64,000 bases of DNA from assembly GCA_034620365.1 (NCBI GenBank), contig JAQGEQ010000072.1, positions 124,001 to 188,000 on the forward strand. The letters are read 5' to 3'. This document shows, piece after piece, positions 37,020 through 50,499 of the stretch (the stretch's first letter is position 1; each line of letters opens with the position of its first letter). Both the position numbers and the translations under genes were made by a program. Below the pieces are notes generated by a model. It had not been told where the DNA came from, did no database searches, and saw only the letters and a program-made list of their open reading frames with translations. Source of the stretch: Pegea sp. RAD2-039 (Eukaryota > Chordata > Thaliacea > Salpida > Salpidae).

Positions 37020-37618
37020 ATAAAAATATTTAATATTTATAATATTATAATATTATTTACGAGATTGGTTTGCAGGAAACTTAATATCAAATACGAGAGT
37101 TATAAGCATCGTCTCAGCTTCTTCAATCTAGATACTTTGGAAATCCGCAGAATTAAATACGACCTTATTCTGATTTTTAAAATTATTCACAACCTAATTG
37201 ATCTTCAGTTTGATGACTTCTTCTCCATTAGTCCCTCCCTCAAGTTATATCAACTTAGAAGACATAAACTGCATCTTAATAAGCCCACTCCACCGGCTAC
37301 GTTAACCAGATTAAGTTTTTTCTCATACCGCTCAATCAGTACATGGAACAATCTGCCATCAGAGATTATCATGTCAAAATCACTTGTGTTGTTCAAGAAA
37401 AAGCTGAATTGTTATAATATCGCCAACATTGCCATTTCTAAACTGTGAATTTTTCTCTTTTACAATACTATGATTCTGTGCAATTCTTCATTGTCATATG
37501 CTTTTTCGTTTACACGTCAAATAGATCTAATTTGTGAGAATGTGTGTTAGCGAGAGGTGCTCTTTTCAGGCACCCTCCTTCACATTTATTGTAATAAATA
37601 AATAAATAAATAAATAAA
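37020..37618 (+). mobile_element. 5'-truncated non-LTR retrotransposon (CR1-like) with intact C-terminal ORF end
   Basis: An open frame ending at 37448 shows the C-terminal region of a non-LTR reverse transcriptase protein: RLSFFNLDTLEIRRIKYDLI, then FFSYRSISTWNNLPSEI and FKKKLNCYNI. This part follows the RT domain in CR1/L2-type elements. After the stop comes a 3' UTR shared with the copy at 4766-5276, ending in GAGGTGCTCTTTTCAGGCACC and about six AAAT units (37535-37618). The RT core and endonuclease are missing. This copy keeps its frame and is therefore younger than the one in the CTIF intron. Confidence 0.9.
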
Positions 37619-37995
37619 TAATAAAAATACTAATTTGAAAACAGCCAAAAAAGTTATTAATTTGTTAATTTAAATTTCATTTGCTGTCAGAAATTAAACT
37701 ATAAACAACTTATTTCAAATATTTATAAAAAAATATCTCTGTAAATGTAACAAAGAAATTATTGTTTAAAGTTTTTCAAATCAGAAAATTTAATAAAATG
37801 AACTTATTTATATTAAAGATTTCTGATTCGGCGTATTTGTTTAAACTAAACGCTTTAATGTGAGTCACAAATAATAAAAAAAACACAAAAACAATATGAG
37901 CAGAAAGATAATAAAAAGTTTTAAGTATTTATTCACTTAACTGTTAATAATATTTATTAATAATTATTAAAAATTAAATGAAATTATTTCTATTT

Positions 37996-38150
37996 TATTC
38001 AACAAGTGGCTGCGACTGACAAATTTTACATTTCTTACAGTAAACAGAAATAATATGATGAAAAGGTCTTAAGTATCACAATTTAGCTTAATTGATTGAA
38101 AAAGAATAGAAACACTAAAGAGATATCAGTAAATATCAATTGTCAATCAA
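37996..38150 (-). repeat. Dispersed repeat, copy 2
   Basis: Reverse-complement match to 26094-26240. Relative to that copy it carries small insertions, and it lacks a long AAAT tail. Confidence 0.75.
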
Positions 38151-38190
38151 AAACACAAAATAAGAAAATTAAATAAAAAATTTAATTTGC

Positions 38191-38605
38191 TATTAAACAA
38201 GTGTAAACAAGAAGTCACTATTCAGGTGACCCAAGCCCGCCAGCTTACAAAAATACTACGAAGTAAACAGCGCTCCACAAACAATCACAAAGAAATATGA
38301 AAATATTTCATGAAAGCAAGAGTTAGGGTCGATGTATAAGTTGTCGATGTCATTAGAAGGTGAAAGTTGGCAACATTATTAGGAAGAAAAGTTTCAATTT
38401 ATCATCAAAACGTTTTGTTCCTAAGAGCGCTATCTTTACAATTTCAGCTTCTTGTATTTTTACTGAAATTTTTTGGATTAAACTTTTCAAATTCCTTTGA
38501 TGTTATTTTTAATGCACCAATCACAACTGAAAGAATCTTAATATTTATTTGAAATATTCTTCAGATTTTTATATCTTTATATTTAGACTTTTATTTAAGT
38601 TAATT
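38191..38605. repeat. Direct repeat B, copy 2
   Basis: Near-identical to 35845-36275 but without the 17-bp extra stretch. It starts about 40 bp after dispersed repeat copy 2. Confidence 0.88.
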
Positions 38606-39959
38606 TTTAATATTTTTAAATAAACGTATTTAGCAAATTGAAAAAAGTTTTTTTTCTGCTTCAATTTTGTGAATTATTTAACTGACTTTTCTTTGAATTT
38701 TACAACTCAGGTGATTGGCTACCACACAACAAGAACCTTCAAATTGGTATTTGTATGACGTACATAGGCTAACGATAATGAGTTGGTGGCCCGTTGAGAT
38801 ACTTGTAGAACTATCAAAGTTGTCAGTTATTTTATTTATTTTATAAAAAACTCTGAGACAGCGGATTATTAGTTAGCAAGACTTCGAACAAAACCAGTAT
38901 TATATTTGATGAAGTTTTAACTGAGGCAGATTGTTAGAATATTTTGAATGAATAAACAAATGATTGAAAATCGTTTATCAAACAGCTTTTTTATCTTTTT
39001 TTACAATCTTGTACTGCTGCTTCTTATGTTAGCATTTATACATCAATGTTATGTGTTTATACATTTGACTCTTGAAGAAAATTAATAACTTTATAAGGAA
39101 TTACTGTTTTAGTTAACTTTGAAAATTTTTTATGAAGTAATTGAGGTTGTTCTGATTATTTCTATTTCTTCTATTAACTTCAAACTCATTCTTTTCAGCC
39201 AATTTTTTGAAGCAAATTCCGTCTTTTTCAAGAAGGTTGATCATATCAAATCCAAAAGTTTTTTGTCAATTTTTTACAAAAGCTAAATTTTCCATTTTTT
39301 CTTTAAAACATTTTAGTTCAAGATTAAATCACAACAATACATTTCATTTTTCATTCATTTAATAAAATTCATTTTTTATGTTTTCATTTTATATTATTTT
39401 TTATGAAGTTTTTCTAATAAGTTATCAGAAGTTTTACTAAAAAAGACTCAATTCAAATATTTAATTGTTTATCAGGTGTTATTTTTTCATTTCTTTATTA
39501 ATTAAATAAATAACTAATTATTTTCTTGTCTATATATTTCTTTTTAAAAATTTTTAGCATTATTTTAATTGTCAAATTTATTTTATGACAAATAAAATTA
39601 AAACTGAAAATTTATAGTAAAATTTAATTTAAAATTAAATAATTCTTTGCCTTGTTATACTTAAATATATATTAAAACTTTAAGTTAAAAGATAATTAAT
39701 AAATCTATTAAAATATTAGATAATCATATTAAAAATAACATGTTTGCGGAGGCATAACGTATTTATTGACCACTTTGAAGTTTTAAAATAATCTTTAAAC
39801 AACATTTGTGTTGTAGATCTTCAAGCAATCCTTTTTTTTTTGACTATCAATAAATAATTAATAAAATAATTGTAAGCGGTTACACAGGTCGCTTTAAGTA
39901 CTACATGATTTGTTTTGTAAACAGCTGATCTGACAAAACTTTACAATCAATAGCTAACA

Positions 39960-39968
39960 TATAAAAGG
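39960..39968 (+). promoter_or_regulatory. Possible TATA box
   Basis: TATAAAAGG is a perfect TATA element, with a TCACA initiator-like site about 30 bp downstream. No ORF follows, so any transcript would be non-coding or belong to a mobile element. It lies about 120 bp outside the right arm of the inverted repeat. Confidence 0.3.
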
Positions 39969-40085
39969 TGGACAAAAAACCACCACAACTTTCACAGGAC
40001 GAGTTTCAATGAATCTGTTGTAAATATCGCATTAATAAACATATAATCAAAATAATATCTGTATTTCTGACATGATCTGCTTCCA

Positions 40086-42121
40086 ACAATAGAAGATTTG
40101 GCAGAAGATCGCTCCGAATGGCGCTCTGAGAGAAGAATTGAAATTCAAGAAGAAGAAAATCTGCAAATTGTTCATTTGCTTGTTGTTTATTTCATTGTTT
40201 TGTTTTTAAACTGTTTTCGGAGTAGAGCCAGTATATAGATAAAATAAATAATTTGAAGAAAACAAGAAATTTTTAATTAACAAACTAAGTTAATGTTAAT
40301 GAAGTTCAAGAAATTAAAAAAGTTCCAAGTTCTCCTAGTTTCAGAAAATTCTTTATTTGTTTGAAGTTAAAAAAATATCTAATTTGTAAGATATAAAAAT
40401 AAGCAAATAGATAGATGTTCTTTTGAAAATAAAATGGAACTTTTTTGAAATGAGTAATTGACAAATATTCAAATTAAAACTTTTTATATTTCAAAAATTA
40501 TAATAAACTAAAAGAATATTTTCATCAGGAATTTTTCTTTAAATTTTTATTTTAATCTTAAGTTTGAAGATTTGACAATAAATAATAAGTTAATTAATAA
40601 AGTATAATAAACAAATTAACTTGAAGTAGTTAGCAACATTTAGAAATTAATTTTAAATAATGAATAAATAATTGTAAATAAAATTATTTGTTTCTGTTGC
40701 TGATATTTCGTATTTTCTAATTGTTTTTATTTAATAGAAGAATCTTTAAAAATTAAATAATGATAAAAAAATATTAAATTATTAAAATAAAACCAAATAA
40801 TTTCAAAACAAATATTTAAATCACGTGGCTAGGTGGTTGTCAATAGCATCAAAGTTAAAAATTCGACATTCAACAAAAATTTCTTATTTTTAATTATTTA
40901 TTTTATTAAAAATTACATCATTAAAATATTTAGTCTTATATAATATAGTTTATATTAAGTTTTCGATTTTATTTTCAACTGTTTGTTTTTTCTGAATTTA
41001 AATGAAATTAAGGTTAAAATTATTATTTCAATAAATAAATCAAAATTTGTAAATATTTTATAGAATTATATAAGTCAGTTTAAATAACCAACTTAGAAAA
41101 ATAAGAGGATAATTCTGGAGTTCAAAGTTAGGAATGTTGCTTATATCTTAATTTATTATCAGATCTGTAACAAGTTAGACTTTTATTTCAACAACTTGTA
41201 CAAGAGCCGTATTATTAATAATTATTTTGTTTTTGACTTGTATTGATACTAACTTTTCAGGCAATAGATTTTGATGTCTTAAATCATCTCTAAAAACGTT
41301 TTTGCTTTTTAATTAAAGTTTTATTTCCTTATGTTTCTGCTTAACATTTTAAACGATAAATTTTAATTATAACTTTTTTAATTTTATTCAAGCAAACTGA
41401 TTTTCTTGTTTATAATTTCTACAATTTTGTTTTTATCATCTTACATGAACTGATGATATGTTTGATCATGAAAGCTGACTTGTAAACTTCTTTATAACAA
41501 CTTTATTGGTGGATAAAACTCTTTAATTTCAAGGATTCTATAATTTAATTGTAAAAAATTAAATAGGGAACCCAACATTATTTGAAATACTTTTATAGAT
41601 TTTTATTAGAAGCCCTTTTTTCATTTGTGGAAGTACTTTAAAAAACTGCCTTCGAAGTTTTTGATGTGTTATTTGTTTATTTGTAATTTTCGGTAGCACC
41701 TCTTAGCGGAAATGTGAAAAATAGAATAATTATTTCAATGTTTTTGAGTTTTTACCAGATGACGTCTATAAATTTAAAGTAATTATTCCCTCTGTCCATT
41801 TTTAAACATTTTTATTAAAATCTAATGATAATTGTTTAATGTTTAAGATGTATTTCTTGATTACTTTCTGTTTTAAAGACTTATCAGAGTAAATTTGATG
41901 AAAGTCTGAAGTTTTTTCGGTGGTTTATCTTTAAAACGATCAAATAAACATTTTTAAACGAAATACTTCTACAGTTTCTTTATTTTATATCTGATTTGCC
42001 GTCTAATGAACTTCTTTTCATTGTATTTATTTAGTTGTGACTTTATCATTAAGTTTAAACTTTTAATAAAAAATTAAAGTTAATTTTTTGATAATTCATC
42101 GGAGTAGAAACAATAATTTTT
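40086..42121. repeat. Right arm of large inverted repeat
   Basis: Reverse complement of 28084-30422, shorter by about 300 bp because of divergence at its inner side (about 40143-40340). The outer end stops within a few bases of the 19-bp satellite that starts at 42124. Confidence 0.93.
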
Positions 42122-42123
42122 TT

Positions 42124-45100
42124 AAAATAACAATAGAAATCAATAATAACAATACAAATCAACAACAACAATACAAATCAACAACGACAATACAAATCAA
42201 CAATAACAATACAAATCAACAATAACAATACAATTTAACAACGACAATACAAATCAACAATAACAATACAAATCAACAACAACAATACAAATTAACAACG
42301 ACAATACAAATCAACAATAACAATACAAATCAACAACAACAATACAAATCAACAACAACAATACAAATTAACAATAACAATACAAATCAACAATAACAAT
42401 ACAATTTAACAACGACAATACAAATCAACAACAACAATACAAATCAACAATAACAATACAAATCAACAACAACAATACAAATCGACAACAACAATACAAA
42501 TCAACAACAACAATACAAATTAACAACGACAATACAAATCAACAACAACAATACAAATCAATAATAACAATGCAAATCAACAACAACAATACAAATCAAC
42601 AACGACAATACAAATCAACAATACAAATCAACAACAACAATACAAATCAACAACAACAATACAAATCAACAATAACAATACAATTTAACAACGACAATAC
42701 AAATCAACAATAACAATACAAATCAACAACAACAATACAAATTAACAACGACAATACAAATCAACAACAACAATACAAATCAACAACGACAATACAAATC
42801 AACAACAACAATACAAATCAACAATAACAATACAAATCAACAACGACAATACAAATTAACAACAACAATACAAATTAACAACGACAATACAAATCAACAA
42901 TAACAATACAAATTAACAACGACAATACAAATCAACAACAACAATACAAATTAACAATAACAATACAAATCAACAATAACAATACAAATTAACAACAACA
43001 ATACAAATCAACAATAACAATACAAATCAACAACGACAATATAAATCAATAATAACAATACAAATTAACAATAACAATACAAATTAACAACAACAATACA
43101 AATCAACAACAACAATACAAATCAACAACAACAATACAAATTAACAATAACAATACAAATCAACAATAACAATACAAATTAACAACGACAATACAAATCA
43201 ACAACAACAATACAAATCAACAATAACAATACAATTTAACAATACAATATTAACAATAACAATACAAATTAACAACAACAATACAAATCAACAATAACAA
43301 TACAAATCAACAATAACAATACAAATCAACAACGACAATACAAATCAACAACAACAATACAAATCAACAATAACAATACAAATCAACAACAACAATACAA
43401 ATCAACAATAACAATACAAATTAACAATAACAATACAAATCAACAATAACAATACAAATTAACAATAACAATACAAATCAACAACAACAATACAAATCAA
43501 CAACAACAATACAAATCAACAATAACAATACAAATTAACAACGACAATACAAATCAACAACAACAATACAAATCAACAATAACAATACAAATTAACAATA
43601 ACAATACAAATCAACAACAACAATACAAATCAACAACAACAATACAAATCAACAACAACAATACAAATTAACAATAACAATACAAATCAACAACGACAAT
43701 ACAAATCAACAATAACAATACAAATCAACAATAACAATACAATTCAACAACAACAATACAAATCAACAACAACAATACAAATTAACAATAACAATACAAT
43801 TTAACAACGACAATACAAATCAACAACAACAATACAAATCAACAATAACAATACAAATTAACAATAACAATACAAATCAACAACAACAATACAAATCAAC
43901 AACAACAATACAAATTAACAATAACAATACAAATCAACAATAACAATACAAATTAACAATAACAATACAAATCAACAACAACAATACAAATCAACAACAA
44001 CAATACAAATTAACAATAACAATACAAATCAACAACGACAATACAAATCAACAATAACAATACAAATCAACAATAACAATACAAATCAACAATAACAATA
44101 CAAATCAACAACAACAATACAAATCAACAACAACAATACAAATTAACAACGACAATACAAATTAACAACGACAATACAAATCAACAATAACAATACAAAT
44201 TAACAACAACAATACAAATTAACAACGACAATACAAATTAACAACGACAATACAAATTAACAATAACAATACAAATCAACAATAACAATACAAATCAACA
44301 ATAACATTACAAATCAACAACAACAATACAAATTAACAACAACAATACAAATCAACAACAACAATACAAATCAACAATAACAATACAAATCAACAACAAC
44401 AATACAAATTAACAATAAAAACACAAATCACAAATAACAATACAAATCAACAATAACAATACAAATCAACAACAACAATACAAATTAACAACAACAATAC
44501 AAATCAACAACAACAATACAAATTAACAACGACAATACAAATTAACAACGACAATACAAATTAACAACAACAATACAAATCAACAACAACAATACAAATT
44601 AACAACGACAATACAAATTAACAACGACAATACAAATTAACAATAACAATACAAATCAACAACAACAATACAAATCAACAACGACAATACAAATCAACAA
44701 CAACAATACAAATTAACAACGACAATACAAATCAACAATAAAAATACAAATCACAAATAACAATACAAATCAACAATAACAATACAAATCAACAACAACA
44801 ATACAAATTAACAACAACAATACAAATCAACAACAACAATACAAATTAACAACGACAATACAAATTAACAACGACAATACAAATTAACAATAACAATACA
44901 AATCAACAACAACAATACAAATTAACAACAACAATACAAATCAACAACAACAATACAAATCAACAATACAAATCAACAACAACAATACAAATCAACAACA
45001 ACAATACAAATTAACAACAACAATACAAATCAACAACAACAATACAAATTAACAACGACAATACAAATTAACAACGACAATACAAATTAACAATAACAAT

Positions 45101-46476
45101 ACAAATCAACAACAACAATACAAATTAACAACAACAATACAAATCAACAACAACAATACAAATCAACAATACAAATCAACAACAACAATACAAATCAACA
45201 ACAACAATACAAATTAACAACGACAATACAAATTAACAACGACAATACAAATTAACAATAACAATACAAATCAACAACAACAATACAAATTAACAACAAC
45301 AATACAAATCAACAACAACAATACAAATCAACAACAACAATACAAATTAACAACAACAATACAAATTAACAATAAAAACACAAATCACAAATAACAATAC
45401 AAATCAACAATAACAATACAAATCAACAATACAAATCAACAACAACAATACAAATTAACAATAACAATACAAATCAACAACGACAATACAAATCAACAAC
45501 AACAATACAAATTAACAACGACAATACAAATCAACAACGACAATACAAATTAACAACAACAATACAAATCAACAATAACAATACAAATCAACAACAACAA
45601 TACAAATTAACAACGACAATACAAATTAACAACAACAATACAAATCAACAATAACAATACAAATCAACAACGACAATACAAATCAACAACAACAATACAA
45701 ATTAACAACGACAATACAAATCAACAACAACAATACAAATCAACAATAACAATACAAATCAACAATACAAATCAACAATAACAATACAAATCAACAACAA
45801 CAATACAAATCAACAACAACAATACAAATTAACAACAACAATACAAATTAACAACGACAATACAAATCAACAACAACAATACAAATCAACAATAACAATA
45901 CAAATCAACAACAACAATACAAATCAACAACGACAATACAAATCAACAACAACAATACAAATCAACAACAACAATACAAATTAACAATAACAATACAAAT
46001 TAACAACGACAATACAAATTAACAATACAAATCAACAACGACAATACAAATCAACAACAACAATACAAATCAACAACAACAATACAAATTAACAACGACA
46101 ATACAAATCAATACAAATTAACAACGACAATACAAATTAACAACAACAATACAAATCAACAACAACAATACAAATTAACAACGACAATACAAATTAACAA
46201 CGACAATACAAATCAACAATAACAATACAAATCAACAATAACAATACAAATTAACAACGACAATACAAATTAACAACGACAATACAAATTAACAACAACA
46301 ATACAAATCAACAATAACAATACAAATCAATAATAACAATACAAATCAACAATAACAATACAAATTAACAATAACAATACAAATCACAAATAACAATACA
46401 AATCAACAATAACAATACAAATTAACAATAAAAACACAAATCACAAATAACAATACACGTTTACAATAGAATCTTA
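42124..46476. repeat. 4.35-kb satellite array of a 19-bp unit, about 225 copies
   Basis: The unit is TACAAATCAACAATAACAA. Two positions vary independently: TCAAC or TTAAC, and AATAAC, AACAAC or AACGAC. The + strand is almost free of G outside the AACGAC variant. Shortened units (AATCAACAATACAAATC) and an odd unit (AATAAAAACACAAATCACAA) recur at several places (about 44410, 44735, 45370, 46425), which indicates higher-order repeats from block duplication. A 19-bp unit rules out a long reading frame. Confidence 0.97.
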
Positions 46477-46479
46477 ATT

Positions 46480-49140
46480 TAATTTTTGCAAGAATTATAT
46501 AAAAGTCGATACATTCACTAACAAAACAGTTTTATTGAAAACATTTGATTCAAATATCCTCTAAAATCGAATTACATTTGATTGAAAAGTTATTTTTTTC
46601 ACAAATATTTACTTAAGTTAAAAATTTGCCTCAAATTGAAATTAATATTGATCATAAAAATTGATTTTAAAAGAACTAAAAAGTAGTTTTAAATTTGAAG
46701 ATTAGTTTTCAATGAATACATCATGGATATTTGCAGCTTTTGCAGATTGTTTTTCTTATGACGTATAACAAGTGAGATAATTTGCAGGAGGCCTGTTGGT
46801 CATATAAAGCTTGTTTTGGGTCATTGAAAGTTAAACATAATTATCTATTTTATAAAAAATATCTGAAAACTAGCCATAGAGCTACTTAAAACCCTCAAAC
46901 TAAAGTACTTTTAATTTTTCTATCAGTTTTAACAATGCATGTCTGATACATCATCAGTTGATTGACAAGATTTTATTTGACCATCTGGCTTAGATCCACT
47001 TGTCCAATAAGCAGCTGAATGCTGTTATAAGTAATCCTAAAACTTCAAGTAATTTATTGAGTTTCATTTTACATTAAAAGATTTTTGAATATTAAATTTT
47101 TGATATTTATTTCTATCTTTTATACTTTTTTTGTTTGTGCATTCTTTCAATCAATTTAATTGTTTAAATAAAAGTTTAAAGTAAAATAAGTGGCGGTGGC
47201 AGCAATACTCTCATATTTTATCGATGTTTAAGATATATTTATTTTAATTTGTAAGATTAATTCACATAAGTCAAAATATTTTTGTTTTTTAGAATCAAAA
47301 ATAAAAAAAAACTTTCAATAAAGAAATGAAAGAGAAAAGGTTTGATTAATTGATAATCACAAAATTATTTGATATCATCTTTATGAGGCTAACAATTTAA
47401 TTCAGAAAAATACAAATGATCTGAAATTTAAAGAATTGAGTATCTACCTGGTAGGTATGTAAGCGCTAAGTAGTTCAAATCAGTTATTACAACAAGTGTG
47501 TTGGCGCCACTAACTTCATTCTTTGTCATCAATATCTTGTTTCATTTTATGCAAATTTTTATCATCAGAATGTTACTTTCTCAGCTTATACAAGAAAAAC
47601 ATCAATTTATCCCAAGAACTGCTTATATAGAAGAAATTAAAAGTTTTAGAGTTGATATAAATCTACTTAAAACTTTGATGTAAATTTATAGTTTTCTAAT
47701 TTCTTAATTACCTTTCTTAACATCAAACTTATATTTGCAGAGTAATTACTGAAACAAAGCAAAAAAAAATAGTGTCTCGACATCTATCATCAACATCTTC
47801 AAATCAAACACCATTTTGAACAAGTTTGGAATTCATCTACGATTATGGGCTGCTGAGTCATTTATTTTGAAGTACTATACTTTTATCTTTGTTCGGCTTA
47901 TACATAAAAGCTGAAATCTCCACAACTTCTTCAACTTTGAAGTAAATTTTTTTGAGAATTTGTTTGAAGTTTTGTCAATATACTTTGAAAGTCTCACATG
48001 GAATAATTAACAGCGCATCAAATATAATTAATATCTTGAAGGTAGCAATTAAAGAAATACATTTTAATAAATGATTTATAATGCTGATCATGAAAAAGAT
48101 GATTCGATGTTTTAGTTTTCTGATCAGCAGCAGAAGGTTTTATGAGATTATTAACTAACTAAGGTATTCTTTTGTAGCTAATTACAAATTGATATCATTT
48201 ATTTTCTCTAACACATCAATTTTTTGTACTTTTTTGTATCTTAACAAATTGCTGTACGGTTTACATCGTAAAGTTTCACTGTCAGCAAAGTTAACAGTTT
48301 TTATATAATGAGGAACAATTGCTGAAACTGTCTTTAGATATTTTATCTGCTTCATTTACAGATCTCTGGGTGATCTTTCAAGTGATCGTCATCATCTTTG
48401 TTAGCATGCTTGTCGACAATTTTTTGTTTGTTTTCTCCAAAACTACAAGTAGGTCTAATTTTAACTTTTTCAGTTTTGTTTCGATTAATTCTTTAATTTT
48501 TAAGAAGATTTATTTATTTTAATTTTTTTTTCTTCGGAAAAATGAATTCAGTTTGTATTGATGTCACTTTTTTGTTTCTATTTGCTTTTAAAGTATCTTT
48601 AAATGCTTGAATAAACAAAACTTCTATTTTGTTTCACAATTTTCTGAAAACAAATAAATCTTGAAAAACTTTTTTAGAGAAATTATTCAAAGTTTTGAAC
48701 ATATTTTTCTGCCTCCTACTTTTTCCAACTTTTTTCCTTTTTTCATTTTTCACTTTCATGAAAAAATGGAAGAATTTCTTATATAAACACCCAAAAAACG
48801 ATCTTAGTGTTGAGATTTAAAGAAGTTTATGATAACTTACAGCCTTTCCAATTATTTTTTTCCTTTTTTGAAATGTTTAGGAATTTTAAAAGAATCTTTT
48901 TTCTACAAAAACTTTTGTAAAAGTTTTGAAAGTTTTAATTTGATCTTTTCAAAAAAATGTTTCAAAAAATGAAACTTTAATTGATTTCTGATAAAAAATT
49001 TCTCAAAAAGTCAAATTTTCTTTTTTACTTTAAAAATTCAACTTCCATAAAAAGATATTTCTTTCAAATGTCTTTTATGTCTTGAAAATTGAGTGATAGA
49101 ATTAGATAACAACTTATTTTCATTTTTAAACAGATATTAA
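46480..49140. other. Intergenic, no gene recognised
   Basis: AT-rich. Short open frames at 47498-47683 and 48319-48522 have no recognisable motif or splice context. GGCGCCAC near 47502 resembles part of the CTCF-like site at 32665. Confidence 0.4.
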
Positions 49141-49157
49141 AAAAGTGTTTTGTTAAA

Positions 49158-49610
49158 ATGGGTTGGTTTATTAGAGAATTACGCAATTTGCCGGTTATTC
49201 CCGAAATGGAAATTATCAGAGATTTCATCGAAGCTTTCATCTCCTTTAACAGAAATCCAAATGAAGAAACTGAACGGGTTCAGACTCTTTCAGGTTCTTG
49301 CAATTACTGTATGGTTTCATCAATCTATAGAAACGTGCTTAGAAAGGTTGTAGGAAGATCTCGCGTTTATCGATCAACTCCGAATAGTTACTATGGTGAT
49401 AATGAAGAGAAATATTGTCCATATTGTTGGGAGACTTTCCCTGAATTTCGTATTCGAGTTGTTCGATTGCACATTATGCCAACGATCAGTGAATCTGATG
49501 ATGACGTCTCAACTGAAGCAACAAGTGTGAAAGAAGGAAGTCAGCTCTCTGAGAAAGATCTTGAAAGCTCTGAAGGAATGGAAGATCAAGTCCCAGAGAT
49601 GAAGAACTGA
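49158..49610 (+). CDS. Unrecognised 150-aa protein with two CxxC pairs
   Basis: An intact single coding exon. A likely 3' splice site (TTTAAACAG) ends at about 49133, 25 bp before the ATG, so a 5' UTR intron is probable. The protein has CNYC (Cys48, Cys51) and CPYC (Cys87, Cys90), a spacing typical of a treble-clef or ribbon zinc site, with a basic linker (RKVVGRSRVYR) between them. After residue 108 follows an acidic, Ser/Glu/Asp-rich tail. An AATAAA is at 49696-49701. No signal peptide or membrane segment is evident. I do not recognise the family; metal binding is inferred from the cysteine spacing only. Confidence 0.75.
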   Translation: MGWFIRELRNLPVIPEMEIIRDFIEAFISFNRNPNEETERVQTLSGSCNYCMVSSIYRNVLRKVVGRSRVYRSTPNSYYGDNEEKYCPYCWETFPEFRIRVVRLHIMPTISESDDDVSTEATSVKEGSQLSEKDLESSEGMEDQVPEMKN

Positions 49611-49741
49611 AGTTACAAATAAGACAAGCATCTCTGAAAAGTGTTTCTGGAAAACTTTGAACTTTTTTTAGTAAAATCAAAATATTTATCAGAAAAATAA
49701 ATAATTGTAAAATTGTAATTCTTGATTATTTTGAAATTAAA

Positions 49742-50499
49742 CTTTGAAATGTGTTTTGCTTGCTAGATTTAGGTCTTTATCAATTTTAACAAATCTATTT
49801 TTGGAATTATGTTCAACGTCTTACTTGAAGCAAATCGGGAAATAAATGGTGAGAAAGTTTCTATCAGCGAATAATAAGAAGTTAATAATTGTTTCTCTGA
49901 ACTTTTAATATCAAATAAAAAGTTGCAGAAATTTGTGGCTGTAACAATTCATGCTCAATAATTTGTTTTTTTAGAATTTAACTTCATCACTGCCTTCTAG
50001 ATGAAACTGGTCGACATTTGCTTTGAAATAGAATCAGTTTAAAGAGGTCAACTTATCATCAGATTGACAAATGAAAAAATTTCAAAGAAACTTTTTGAGC
50101 TGTTTCACAATTTTTACTTACAATTTTATTTCTTACAAACTTAGTTTTTTTGCTTCTCTTTAAAATAGAATATTTTAAATTTTGAATTTAAAATTAAAAC
50201 TAAATATTTAAATTTTTTTTGCAAAAATCGAATTAATTACTCTTTTTTAGTTTTCAGTAAAATATTTGAAAAAAATAATTTGCAAAAAAAGAATTTGAAT
50301 ATTATATTGAAATATTTTAAATTTTTTGTATAAAAATTTCACCATTTTATTAAAATCTTTCAACCGAATCTACAACAGCTACAATTTTGAAAAGTTTAAA
50401 TTTATTTTTTGGTACTTTTTCTGTCAACTTTACAATTTACAAAATAATTTTCGAAACTAATCCTTTCTTATCAAAGGTTGTTAAAAAGAAAATTAAAAT
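49742..50499. other. Intergenic before the FN2 gene
   Basis: AT-rich, no exon or repeat seen. It should include the promoter of the FN2-domain gene. Confidence 0.4.

Larger units (their letters stand above)
30423..40085. other. Loop of the large inverted repeat, gene-poor
   Basis: About 9.7 kb separates the two arms. It holds a pair of direct repeats (30572-30790, 34178-34392), the 99-bp tandem array, a second direct repeat pair (35845-36275, 38191-38605), a retrotransposon tail and a dispersed repeat. No transposase, integrase or polymerase ORF is visible, so this does not look like an intact autonomous element. Confidence 0.6.

Noticed and set aside
36041..38552. Two identical 61-codon ORFs as a gene pair
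   Set aside because: They are explained by a 420-bp direct duplication of non-coding sequence, with no motif and no upstream signal.
28084..42121. Intact Maverick/Polinton-type or other giant DNA transposon
   Set aside because: Long inverted arms fit superficially, but I see no integrase, polymerase B, ATPase or capsid-like ORF in the loop and no clear target-site duplication.
42124..46476. CRISPR-like array
   Set aside because: The unit is 19 bp with no unique spacers, in an animal genome. It is a satellite.
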